Part shown: positions 18,501 through 26,650 of the stretch, one piece after another | Layout of the letters: every line of letters begins with the position of its first letter | Position numbering within the stretch: the stretch's first letter is position 1 | Assembly: GCA_020429045.1 (NCBI GenBank) | Contig: JAGQLS010000005.1 | Coordinates: 1-64,000, forward strand | Length of the DNA stretch: 64,000 nucleotides | Direction of reading: 5' to 3' | Source of the DNA: Candidatus Woesebacteria bacterium | Lineage (GTDB): Bacteria > Patescibacteriota > Microgenomatia > UBA1406 > GWC2-37-13 | The notes under the pieces: generated by a model | Database searches by the model: none | The model's input: the letters and a program-made list of their open reading frames with translations, nothing else | What the model was told of the DNA's origin: nothing | Program-made: the position numbers and the translations under genes

Positions 18501-19364
18501 TTATAAAACGCCAAGTTTTTCTTTTTTCTCAGATTCTTGTTGAACAAGGTTGAGAAAACGTTCGGTTGAAGAAATCCTGCGGTGCCCGACGACTTTTGCA
18601 ATATATTCAAGCGACGAACCGTTGGTCAACTGATGAGCGATGAATGTGTTGCGCAGATCGTTGACTGTTGCGTTTTCGATACCAACCTCTTGAAAACAGC
18701 GGTCGATAATCTGTCTAATATTGCGAACCAAAAGCTGATTGCCTGTTCTGGTTATAAAAATGTTTGGGTTTTCGTGGTTGTTTTCCCGAATTTTGAGATA
18801 ACCCTTGAGTGCTTTTTGTGCTGCTGGATTGAGAGGAACATCGCGTTCGATATTTTTGCCATATTTCCTCACGTGGAGCGCATCGCCCTTCACATCCTCA
18901 AGTTGAAGCGTCGCTAGTTCTCCGATTTTAATCCCTGTCTGGAGCAAAAGTTCAACCAGCGCATAAGTACGAGGGTCTTCCTTTGCAACGTCGCGAAGAG
19001 CTCTGTATTCCATTTTGGTTAAAATACGTGGTGGCGTTTGTGCATATTTGGGGTGAGAAATATCAAATGCCGGATTGACCTTGATAATTCCTTCGTGTTT
19101 GAGAAATCTAAAGAACGTGCGAATAGAATTAAGCTTACGAGAAGCAGACTTTTTAGTGTAATTTCTGGCTAAAAGATCCTTGATAAATCCGTCTATTTCT
19201 TCTTTTTTGACCTCGCGAATATCGCTCACTTGGATAGAGGTCAAATAGCCGATAAATTGTTCTATGTCTTTCCTGTAAGCAACCACAGTAAATTTAGATC
19301 TTCCGTGATCCTGCAAAAAAACAATAAAGCGTTCTAATAGTTTTGGTAGGAGGTAATCGTTCAT
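18501..19364 (-). CDS. Xer-like tyrosine recombinase lacking the catalytic tyrosine
   Basis: 287 residues with the full XerC/D layout: N-terminal core-binding domain (about 1-105) and C-terminal catalytic fold. Aligned by eye with XerD, the first catalytic Arg is Lys146 (TGIKIGEL), the HxxR His is Asn235 (NDLR, with R238 kept), and the nucleophilic Tyr is Phe270 (STERFLNL, codon TTT). The beta-strand Lys and His261 (GHRR) remain. Without the Tyr it cannot make the covalent DNA link, so it may be a DNA-binding or architectural protein, or a partner in a hetero-complex. A TATTAT box lies seven bases before the ATG. Length and fold look well kept, arguing against simple decay. Confidence 0.85.
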   Translation of the reverse strand: MNDYLLPKLLERFIVFLQDHGRSKFTVVAYRKDIEQFIGYLTSIQVSDIREVKKEEIDGFIKDLLARNYTKKSASRKLNSIRTFFRFLKHEGIIKVNPAFDISHPKYAQTPPRILTKMEYRALRDVAKEDPRTYALVELLLQTGIKIGELATLQLEDVKGDALHVRKYGKNIERDVPLNPAAQKALKGYLKIRENNHENPNIFITRTGNQLLVRNIRQIIDRCFQEVGIENATVNDLRNTFIAHQLTNGSSLEYIAKVVGHRRISSTERFLNLVQQESEKKEKLGVL

Positions 19365-19528
19365 GTGACCTATAATATATCACAGGTGTTTGGGTTTTTC
19401 AATAGGTCATTCTTGCTCGTTTTTTATAATAGTATATATCGGATATGTAATCGTTGTTTTTTTTCTTTGTTTGCAACCATAAAAAAATGTGTGTAAAATT
19501 CAAGTGTTACTATTTTTATCTGATTATT

Positions 19529-19846
19529 ATGGCAGTTGCACATATAACAAACGATTCTTTCCAAAGCGAAGTTGCGGACCACAAGGGAACGGTTCTTGTA
19601 GATTTTTATGCCGATTGGTGTGGGCCTTGTAAGGCTACGGGGCCTATTATCGAGGCGCTTGCCGAAGAGATGACGGATGTAAAATTCGTAAAAGTAAATG
19701 TTGACGAAAATCAACAACTTGCTGGTAAATATTCTGTCTTTTCCATCCCTACGTTTATGGTTTTTAAAGATGGCAAAATGGTAAACCAATTTGTCGGCGC
19801 GCGCAGTAAAGACGGTTTTCAAGAAGAAATCAAAAAGGCGATGTAA
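19529..19846 (+). CDS. trxA: Thioredoxin
   Basis: 105 residues from the ATG at 19529; the frame is open upstream, but the upstream residues are not thioredoxin-like. Active site WCGPCK at 30-35, the cis-Pro region FSIPTFMVF, and the usual NVDENQQLAGKY helix start. It is a cytoplasmic dithiol reductant, and the natural electron donor candidate for the class II ribonucleotide reductase in this window, although that link is not shown. It is a single gene on the plus strand, divergent from the recombinase. Confidence 0.95.
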   Translation: MAVAHITNDSFQSEVADHKGTVLVDFYADWCGPCKATGPIIEALAEEMTDVKFVKVNVDENQQLAGKYSVFSIPTFMVFKDGKMVNQFVGARSKDGFQEEIKKAM

Positions 19847-19918
19847 AATGATCTATTTGGGACATACGGCGACAGTTTTATAGTCTTTTTTAAAATTCTA
19901 CCGTCCTGTCGATTTCCC

Positions 19919-20377
19919 CTATCGTTGCAGAATCCGTACCACTTTCCCATGTATGGTTTTGAGCGTAAGATGGGCCTGGTGAAGCAAAAAAAGACACAAC
20001 TCAGCCAACCAGCGATACGAAGAAGTTATGGGTTTGTGTAGTCCGGTCACCACCTTGTCGTCTGAAATAGGTAGTGCGATTTTGTGTTTTGTGTCGAGAG
20101 AGCTCGCATCAACCGTCTGAAGGCCTGCCTTTTTGAGATGGGGGTGTAGTTCAATCGTGTCTTTTTTGATTTCAACATATTCTGCTACCTCTTTATCCTC
20201 TATTTTTGGCTCTGTGTCAACAAATTCTATATCCGGAGTGATTTCGGCGCCTTCGTGCTTTATAGAGCGGGGTTCTGTTTCTTTCCCCCCAAATGAGTGT
20301 GTCGCCAAATTTTTTGCGTGTCCTTTTCCAAGAATTACATCTTCGACGTTGATGGGGGTGAAATTCTTGGTTGTCAT
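19919..20377 (-). CDS. Hypothetical protein
   Basis: 152 residues, not recognised. The first 90 are polar and acidic (many Glu, Asp and Lys) and probably flexible. The C-terminal 60 (ISDDKVVTGLHKPITSSYRW, then LAELCLFLLHQAHLTLKTIH and a basic RILQR end) look like a short folded or membrane-touching helical domain. A TACACT box five bases before the ATG supports expression. Its neighbour upstream is the riboswitch-controlled zinc-ribbon gene, whose stop lies 63 bases before this ATG. It could belong to the same transcript, which would put it under cobalamin control too. Confidence 0.55.
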   Translation of the reverse strand: MTTKNFTPINVEDVILGKGHAKNLATHSFGGKETEPRSIKHEGAEITPDIEFVDTEPKIEDKEVAEYVEIKKDTIELHPHLKKAGLQTVDASSLDTKHKIALPISDDKVVTGLHKPITSSYRWLAELCLFLLHQAHLTLKTIHGKVVRILQR

Positions 20378-20440
20378 ACTCTAGTGTAATTGATAATAGG
20401 ACATCAAAGCAAGATTATTCTCGTACAGCAAGATAAGTAA

Positions 20441-21622
20441 TTAATTATTAGATTCACATTTTTCATTGCCACACGTATATTCTTCTTCCTTTGAATTAAA
20501 GGTGTTGCCTTTCTTATTGCCACAATAGGGGCATGTCACACATGCTTCTTTTGTTTTTTTATTGCTGGAAAAACTTAGTGAAGATGGTTGTCGAGCGGCT
20601 GTTGAATACATACTGCCCAAACCAAAAGGAAGAAGCGGTGGTTGTGAAAAGGATAAGTTTGGCTGGTTCGGCAAGGAAAAAAGAGATGTGGTGGTGCACC
20701 CATACAGCACTGTTGATCCACCGTTTCGCATAGCTTCTGCATAAACCATACTGAGGTACATGTGCTGAATAGCGTTTTGGTCCACTGTAAAGGTCCCTTT
20801 CTGTCTAGTCAAACGAAGCCACTCGTCATCAACAGAGGCTTCTTGAAGTCCGCCCTGTTGTTGCAAAGCGTAATATTGACGAGACACTTCGTCCAACATA
20901 TCTCGCATGGAGTGCTGTTTTGGGTTGTTAGAGTGGCGTTTTGAAATATATGCGGGATTGTCGATGTGTGCATAGAATAGTGAACTCATGCGCCACAATA
21001 GCTCGTCAAGCGTTTGGTTTGTTGCGATTGGATGTTGTAAATAATCAAGTAGGCTAAGCTCTTCTTGCTTTGACAAGGAGTCGAGTAATGTTTGTATCGG
21101 AAATCGCGATTCATCTATTTTTACATTGAGGTGAATCGAGGTGCCGTCTTGTTGTTTTATGCCAAAATAGAGCCTGCCCGAATCAAAAAAAAGCTTGTCA
21201 AACGGCTCTTGATCGCCGGCTGAGCCCGCAGGAGAATACCACAATGCAACATTCCCAGGCTTACTGTCAAAAATGAGGTCTTGATATGCTCGAAAGCCTT
21301 CTATTGTTGCCCCGTTGCGCTCACCAGGGTGGATTTGTGATTCAATACGAAATAATTCGTTCTCTGTAGGTTCGGAATAAAAACCCGTTGGAAAGTGATG
21401 ATACCGATATGCGCACGACACCGGCTCGTCTTGCAAAAATTCGCGTTCGTAGGCTTCTTTGTTTCTATAAAGCTCCCTGAGCGCAACACTCTGGCCTACC
21501 GCTTCACTAACGCGCATATAGCGCTCATACTCCCATTGAGAAGAAATGCCAAGTTCTGCAAGTTCTTTGAAGGGTGTTGTATATAATCGGGGCTCTATAA
21601 CGGTGGTCTCTACAATACTCAT
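20441..21622 (-). CDS. Riboswitch-controlled zinc-ribbon protein of unknown function
   Basis: 393 residues from the ATG at 21622, chosen because an AGGGA ribosome site lies four bases upstream; the longer frame needs a TTG at 21649. No known family was recognised. The N-terminal 300 residues are rich in aromatic and acidic residues, with no membrane segment and no signal peptide. A Ser/Pro/Leu-rich linker (about 320-360) is followed by a zinc ribbon with CPYC and CGNEKC pairs at the C-terminus. The striking feature is its leader: a complete adenosylcobalamin riboswitch ends 73 bases before the start. That makes it a candidate corrinoid-linked protein (uptake, handling, or a B12-free replacement), though nothing in the protein itself shows B12 binding. 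Confidence 0.75.
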   Translation of the reverse strand: MSIVETTVIEPRLYTTPFKELAELGISSQWEYERYMRVSEAVGQSVALRELYRNKEAYEREFLQDEPVSCAYRYHHFPTGFYSEPTENELFRIESQIHPGERNGATIEGFRAYQDLIFDSKPGNVALWYSPAGSAGDQEPFDKLFFDSGRLYFGIKQQDGTSIHLNVKIDESRFPIQTLLDSLSKQEELSLLDYLQHPIATNQTLDELLWRMSSLFYAHIDNPAYISKRHSNNPKQHSMRDMLDEVSRQYYALQQQGGLQEASVDDEWLRLTRQKGTFTVDQNAIQHMYLSMVYAEAMRNGGSTVLYGCTTTSLFSLPNQPNLSFSQPPLLPFGLGSMYSTAARQPSSLSFSSNKKTKEACVTCPYCGNKKGNTFNSKEEEYTCGNEKCESNN

Positions 21623-21694
21623 ATTCCCTGCTCGGGGCGCAAGACGCAAAAGAAGAGCGATAGCAATCTACCCAACGGTCTTGACGCTTTTCTA

Positions 21695-21901
21695 GAAATT
21701 TGGTCGGTCTTCGGACTTATAAATAGTTCGTTAAATATGAGATGATTAGATACTAAAAAATATTCTAATAACTCAATTATCTAACAGACCATAACTATCT
21801 ACTTACCGCTGCGGCACAGTCACGGATTTACACCGTGTTCCCTATGTATGAAGTGTGTCTTCCCGTCTCTTTCAAAAAAACAGTGACACACACCAAACTT
21901 C
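21695..21901 (-). promoter_or_regulatory. Adenosylcobalamin (cobalamin) riboswitch
   Basis: Read on the minus strand, the 5' GAAGTTTGGT (21901-21892) pairs with the 3' ACCAAATTTC (21704-21695) to close P1. GTGTGTC and GACACAC form an inner stem. The conserved core follows: GGGAA, CACGGTGTAAATCCGTG, ACTGTGCCGCAGCGGTAAG, a variable AT-rich arm with a TTAGA/TCTAA hairpin, and AGTCCGAAGACCGACC (21717-21702). These match the cobalamin riboswitch consensus in order and spacing. The first gene downstream starts at 21622. Its AGGGA ribosome site can pair with CCC in GCCCCGAGCAGGG, so control at translation start is likely. Confidence 0.92.
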
Positions 21902-21971
21902 GAAATGATAACACCCATAGCATATCGCTGGAACAAAATATTTTCAAGTAGATTTTTTTATCAATGTGGGG

Positions 21972-23297
21972 TTATTTATGGGAATAGGCTGAAACAACGC
22001 GTTCAAATTCTTTTGCGGATACAATTTTTTCTTCTATCATCACTTGTTTGAATGTTTTTCCTTTTTGTATTGCCTCATGCACGCAACGAGAAACAGTATC
22101 GTACCCATAGGTTGGAGTGAAAAGTGTAGCAAATGCAGTCGTCTTGTCTAAAAGCTCGCGTGAACGGTTTTTGTTTACCTGAAGCGTTGCAAAACATTTT
22201 GTGTTAAAGAGTAAAACCCCCTCGGCGAGCGTCTTAAGCGAGGTTAAAACAGCCTCAGCAATCGTAGGGAACATGATGTCAAGCTCAAGATGTGCGTGTT
22301 CCGTAGCCTGAACAAGAGCCACATATCGTCCCAACACGAGATAATATAGTTGATTGACGAGTTCGGGGATGATCGGATTTACTTTTCCTGGCATAATCGA
22401 CGAGCCAGCTTGCAACTCTTCCAAAACAATCTCGCCAATACCTCCTTTTGGTCCGCTTGACAAAAAACGTATATCGTTTGCGATTTTTGAGATGTCTGCT
22501 GCAGTCATGACGAGCAATCCGCAAATGTGGACAAAATCTGCAGCGCTACTTGTGAGCGACATGAGGTTTCCCGCTTTTTTCATCGGAAGGTTAGTGATTG
22601 TTTCAAGGTGATGATAAAAACCTTTTACAAACAGGGCTGGGGCGTTTATGCTGTTGCCAACCGCGGTGCCACCCATGTTGAGTTCGTAAAGATACGGCAG
22701 GACTTCTTTGAGTTTCTTACCGTTTCTGTCGATGATAAAAGCGTATGATGTAAATTCCTGACCAACCGTGATAGGCACTGCGTCTTGTGTGTGTGTTCTC
22801 CCCAATTTGATTGTTTTTGAATATTTTTTTGCTTGTTTTTTCATGGTGCTGGAAAGTGATCGTAGCTCGTCAACGAGCTCTTTGAGTAAACGGATCGAGC
22901 ATATGCGCAGGGCCGAAGGCATGACGTCATTTGTCGACTGGTGCATGTTCACGTGGTCATTGGGGTGAACAGCGCACGCTCCTCCCGAGAGTTCTGTGGC
23001 GCGTGTCGCAATAACCTCGTTAACATTCATGTGTATCGACGTTCCTGCTCCACCCTGAATGACAGGAAGCGTAAATTGATCATCAAAAGCACCGCTTATA
23101 ATTTCATCACACGCTTCAACGATGTGTTCCGTTCTTTCTGGCGAGAGATAGCCGCCATCTTTGTTTGCAAGAGCAGCAGCCTTTTTTATTTCAACGACTG
23201 CGTATATGTGTTCCAAAGGCGCACTACTTATAGACAGAGGAAAATTGTGAAAGGCTTTCTTTGTTTCCTTACCAAAATATTGTTTTTTGCGAGACAT
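21972..23297 (-). CDS. aspA: Aspartate ammonia-lyase
   Basis: 441 residues of the aspartase/fumarase superfamily. QGGAGTSIHMNVNEVIATRA near residue 80 is the aspartase form (fumarases usually read QSGSGT). TNDVMPSA, LGRTHTQDAVPITVGQEF and the signature SSIMPGKVNP (about 300-309, catalytic Ser loop) follow. The reaction is aspartate to fumarate plus ammonia. It is slightly shorter than the usual 460-470 residues. A TACAAT box lies 19 bases upstream of the ATG. It stands just upstream of the riboswitch with no visible coupling to it. With no TCA-cycle genes in view, fumarate is probably excreted or used by a neighbouring pathway. Confidence 0.87.
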   Translation of the reverse strand: MSRKKQYFGKETKKAFHNFPLSISSAPLEHIYAVVEIKKAAALANKDGGYLSPERTEHIVEACDEIISGAFDDQFTLPVIQGGAGTSIHMNVNEVIATRATELSGGACAVHPNDHVNMHQSTNDVMPSALRICSIRLLKELVDELRSLSSTMKKQAKKYSKTIKLGRTHTQDAVPITVGQEFTSYAFIIDRNGKKLKEVLPYLYELNMGGTAVGNSINAPALFVKGFYHHLETITNLPMKKAGNLMSLTSSAADFVHICGLLVMTAADISKIANDIRFLSSGPKGGIGEIVLEELQAGSSIMPGKVNPIIPELVNQLYYLVLGRYVALVQATEHAHLELDIMFPTIAEAVLTSLKTLAEGVLLFNTKCFATLQVNKNRSRELLDKTTAFATLFTPTYGYDTVSRCVHEAIQKGKTFKQVMIEEKIVSAKEFERVVSAYSHK

Positions 23298-23372
23298 ATG
23301 TGGTTACGAAATGTAGTTATTGTATAACCAGTCGGGTAAAACCGCAATACATTGATGATGTATACTGTGCTT

Positions 23373-23690
23373 ATGAATAATGCACAAAAACTCGTTTCAA
23401 GTCTTTTCCAAACGCGAGATCGGGCGGTAAAAAAGACTGACAAAAACCTTTTTTTATCAACACAGGGCGGTGTTGAAATTGAAAAATCTGGGAGCCGCGG
23501 TTACATGGAAACCGACGAATTGAAGACCACGGTTCTTGCCACGCATAAAGACAGGGTACAAAAAAATCTTATCGTTGTGTTTGTAGAAGAAGAATATTTC
23601 TATGGTGGCGTGTTTTCGCATAGCCAATACTTACTCTACAAAATTCTGCAAAACGATGAGCTTTTGACTGTTGTAGACATTGTGTGGTAG
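23373..23690 (+). CDS. Small hypothetical protein
   Basis: About 105 residues from the ATG at 23373; two ATGs 21 and 18 bases upstream are also possible. The N-terminus is helical and basic (NNAQKLVSSLFQTRDRAVKK), the middle is polar, and the C-terminus (QKNLIVVFVEEEYFYGGVFS) looks like a small beta-alpha unit. No family recognised. A TATACT-like box sits about 12 bases upstream of the start. It is divergent from aspartase and converges with the membrane thioredoxin gene 21 bases away. Confidence 0.5.
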   Translation: MNNAQKLVSSLFQTRDRAVKKTDKNLFLSTQGGVEIEKSGSRGYMETDELKTTVLATHKDRVQKNLIVVFVEEEYFYGGVFSHSQYLLYKILQNDELLTVVDIVW

Positions 23691-23711
23691 CAAAATTTTT
23701 TGAGTATGGCC

Positions 23712-24191
23712 CTACCGAAGGTTGGTAAGAAGTGTGCGTACCCCTTGCCCGCCACTGTTCCACTTTGTTATTTCATTACCCCGCCCATCTACTTGCACAA
23801 ACGTGTCCTGGACAATTACATTGTATTTCTTTTTCAGTTCTTTTTCCGTGTCATAATCGGCTTTGAAGATGGTCACATTGTTTGGGATTTTGTCTGCGTT
23901 TGCCCGAAAGTCTGCCTCTGCAGCTCGGCACGTCGGACACCAGGCAGCATGGAAAAAAATAACTGTTTTGTCGCCGCGCGCAGTGGCAGCAGCAAAATTT
24001 TGTTCGCTGTACGGAACGAGCGGAGAAATAGAATCTTGTTGGTCTTGTGAATATACGTCGCTTGCCGCCTCTTGTGAGATAGCGACTTCTCTCTGATTTC
24101 CTGACCATTTCGGCGCTTGTTTCAAAACAAACAGTCCAATCGCCAAAACAACAACGATGATGACGGTTGCGATAAGTGTTTGGTTTTTCAT
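23712..24191 (-). CDS. Membrane-anchored thioredoxin-like protein
   Basis: 159 residues. A single N-terminal helix (about 6-25) anchors a thioredoxin fold on the outer face of the membrane. Active site AAWCPTCRAAE near residues 83-93, with a Cys pair CxxC (C-P-T-C). The fold ends with TFVQVDGRGNEI, where the cis-Pro position is less clear than in true thioredoxins. Probably an extracytoplasmic disulfide reductase or oxidase serving the cysteine-rich secreted proteins seen at the window ends. It faces the small hypothetical gene and is divergent from the MFS transporter. Confidence 0.85.
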   Translation of the reverse strand: MKNQTLIATVIIVVVLAIGLFVLKQAPKWSGNQREVAISQEAASDVYSQDQQDSISPLVPYSEQNFAAATARGDKTVIFFHAAWCPTCRAAEADFRANADKIPNNVTIFKADYDTEKELKKKYNVIVQDTFVQVDGRGNEITKWNSGGQGVRTLLTNLR

Positions 24192-24308
24192 CTTACTTGA
24201 AATAAAACGGTTAGTCTCCTTTCGTTTATTGTATCAAAGGTTGTTATTATTGGCTAACCGTTTTATTATGTTTGGATTGTTACCCTTGAAGTCGATATAA
24301 TAGTCTCT

Positions 24309-25478
24309 ATGAAAGAGGTTCGCAAATATTATCTTTTAGAGTTTTTTTCTACGCTTCATCTTTTTGGCGCAGTCATGATACCAATGTTTCTTATGTGGGG
24401 AAAAATTTCTCAAGCGCAGATTCTTTTTCTACAATCATGGTTTATGGCGTGGATTTTTTTGCTTGAGGTGCCTACCGGTGTTGTTGCAGATTTCTTTGGC
24501 AGAAAATATTCCTTGGCTCTGGGAAGCTTTATTATCGGAATTGCCGCACTCTTGTATGGGAGTGCTCCACACATGAGCGTGTTTCTTGTGGGTGAATTTC
24601 TTTTTGCGCTTGGCGTCTCGCTATGGTCGGGTGCGGATAAAGCATTGCTGTATGATCTTATCGTTGAGCTGAATCTTAAGGATAAAAAGGAAGAAATATT
24701 TGGGCGGTCAAAGGCGTTTAGTTTTTTAGGGCTACTCGTAGCTGCGCCTATTGGTGCATATATTGCTCAACACGTATCGCTGAATGCGCCGTTGCTTTTT
24801 ACTTCTATTCCTCTGTTTGTAGCTGCTATTGTGGCGTTGATTATAAAAGAGCCCAAGCGTCATTCTCAAGAGCAGGAAAAAACCCGATATGTCGAAATTA
24901 TGAAGAAGGGGTGGCGATATTTTAGAACACACCAAGACATACCTCGGATCACGATAAATGCTGTTATTGTTGCTGCGGCGGCCTATTTCGTTGTTTGGTT
25001 GTATCAAAATATACTTACCGATTTACGAATATCGCTTGTGTTTTTTGGTTGGGTAAACGCGCTGCTTGTGGGTTTGGAGCTTATAGTTAGTTCTGTATAT
25101 TTACAACTTGTTACGTTTTTTGGCTCAAAAAAGCGCTATTTACAATTTACAGCGCTCATAACAACGTTTGGGTTCTTTCTTGTGGGGTTTTTCCCAAACA
25201 AATTAACAGTGCTCGTTTTCGTTGCAACTTCAGGAGCGCTCGGACTAACGCGCTTTGAGTTTATATCATTTTATTTGAACGATTTCATACCTTCTGCCCA
25301 ACGAGCAACGATGTTGTCGTTTGTATCTATGGTGCGTAGATTTGCACTTATTATCATAAATCCCTTGGTCGGACTCATGATTGAACGTTTGCTTTATCCA
25401 ACACTTATACTCATCGGCCTACTCCCCTTTTTAAGTTTTTTCTTCCCTCTTGAACGAAAGAAGGCGGCAAAAAATTAA
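24309..25478 (+). CDS. MFS transporter
   Basis: 389 residues with about 12 membrane helices. The loop 2-3 motif VVADFFGRKYSLALG is the classical major-facilitator signature. A central cytoplasmic loop (EPKRHSQEQEKTRYVEIMKK) separates the two halves. The ATG is preceded seven bases upstream by TATAAT (24296-24301), so the message is likely leaderless. Substrate unknown; the closest impression is of drug or small-molecule exporters, but I see nothing that fixes it. Confidence 0.9.
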   Translation: MKEVRKYYLLEFFSTLHLFGAVMIPMFLMWGKISQAQILFLQSWFMAWIFLLEVPTGVVADFFGRKYSLALGSFIIGIAALLYGSAPHMSVFLVGEFLFALGVSLWSGADKALLYDLIVELNLKDKKEEIFGRSKAFSFLGLLVAAPIGAYIAQHVSLNAPLLFTSIPLFVAAIVALIIKEPKRHSQEQEKTRYVEIMKKGWRYFRTHQDIPRITINAVIVAAAAYFVVWLYQNILTDLRISLVFFGWVNALLVGLELIVSSVYLQLVTFFGSKKRYLQFTALITTFGFFLVGFFPNKLTVLVFVATSGALGLTRFEFISFYLNDFIPSAQRATMLSFVSMVRRFALIIINPLVGLMIERLLYPTLILIGLLPFLSFFFPLERKKAAKN

Positions 25479-25519
25479 TGCTTTGTGAAAAATATATGCG
25501 TTCTTGATACAATGGTACC

Positions 25520-26650
25520 ATGGATGCAAATAGACCATTCCTTGTTGTGCCCAAACTTGTCGAGCAACCTACGTGGGGTGGAACATATTTGGCTAAGCTC
25601 AAAGGTTGGCAAAAAAGAGCAGCTCTTCAAAACACACGTATTGGTCAAACATATGAGCTAAGTGGCTCTTCGCAACTTGCTGTAGAACTTTCTGACAGTA
25701 ACGACGAACGATTCGTCGAAGAAGGGGTTGTCGCCGCCAGGGTTATTTCTCTTAAAAACCTCATCAATTCCGATCCGAAAGCAATATTGGGGGAAAAAGT
25801 CTACAACAACCACGGGAAAATGCCTCTTCTTATTAAACTCAATCAAGCCAAAGGGAACTCGTTTCAACTCCATGTAAGGAACGGGGTTGTTGACGATCGG
25901 TGGAGACCAAAGCCTGAATCGTGGTATTTTTTAGAGGATGGGTATATCTCGTGTGGGGTGCGGGACGATGCAGACGTAAGAGAATACAAAGCTGTCTGTC
26001 AGGAAATCGAAAAACATATGAAAGACCTAAGCGAGCGCGTTGTTATCGGCGAATTGCTGGTTTCTCAGGCCAGAGAGGATGCTATAACCTTCATTTCTCA
26101 GCGCGACCCCCACCGGTTTGTTAACCTACAACACACATCCAAACACGAACTTATTGATTTAAGCCTTGGCGGAATTCATCATTCTTGGGAAGAAGACTCA
26201 GAAAACCCGTTGGGAAACATACTTTTTGAAATCCAATATGATGTGATGGATGAATTTTGCACCATTCGCTCCTTTGACCAAGGAAAAATCAAAGATGATG
26301 GTACAATACGTGAAATTCATATTGATGACTATTTTAAATATATTGATACTAGGCCTCAGAATAATAATGTAACCAATCTAAAACCTACGCCGCAAGGAGA
26401 AACGCTTCTTGCAACCCCCTACTACAACCTCGATCTCCTTGATATTCAACAAACACGAACTATCAACGTGCACGACTCGTTTCATCATATGTATGTACGC
26501 GATGGGGTGGTTGAAATAACCTCGTATTCTGGCGTCAAAATACGGGTTTCCCGCGGACACTCATGTTTTATCCCGTACTGTGTTGGTTCATACACCGTAC
26601 AACCAGTAGAACCATCGGTATTGTTAAAAAGTTACATTTACACCACATGA
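25520..26650 (+). CDS. manA: Type I mannose-6-phosphate isomerase-like protein
   Basis: 376 residues, cupin fold. The N-terminus has the family's opening (PFLVVPKLVEQPTWGGTYLA). Metal-ligand candidates follow in order: Gln and His in SFQLHVRNG, Glu in KPESWYFL, and a later His in GGIHHSWEED. It interconverts mannose-6-P and fructose-6-P at a metal site. TACAAT six bases before the ATG implies a leaderless transcript. The stop overlaps the pgi start (ATGA), so fructose-6-P made here and glucose-6-P are handled by one translational unit. The C-terminal cupin (NVHDSFHHMYVRDGVVEITS) is intact. Confidence 0.82.
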   Translation: MDANRPFLVVPKLVEQPTWGGTYLAKLKGWQKRAALQNTRIGQTYELSGSSQLAVELSDSNDERFVEEGVVAARVISLKNLINSDPKAILGEKVYNNHGKMPLLIKLNQAKGNSFQLHVRNGVVDDRWRPKPESWYFLEDGYISCGVRDDADVREYKAVCQEIEKHMKDLSERVVIGELLVSQAREDAITFISQRDPHRFVNLQHTSKHELIDLSLGGIHHSWEEDSENPLGNILFEIQYDVMDEFCTIRSFDQGKIKDDGTIREIHIDDYFKYIDTRPQNNNVTNLKPTPQGETLLATPYYNLDLLDIQQTRTINVHDSFHHMYVRDGVVEITSYSGVKIRVSRGHSCFIPYCVGSYTVQPVEPSVLLKSYIYTT

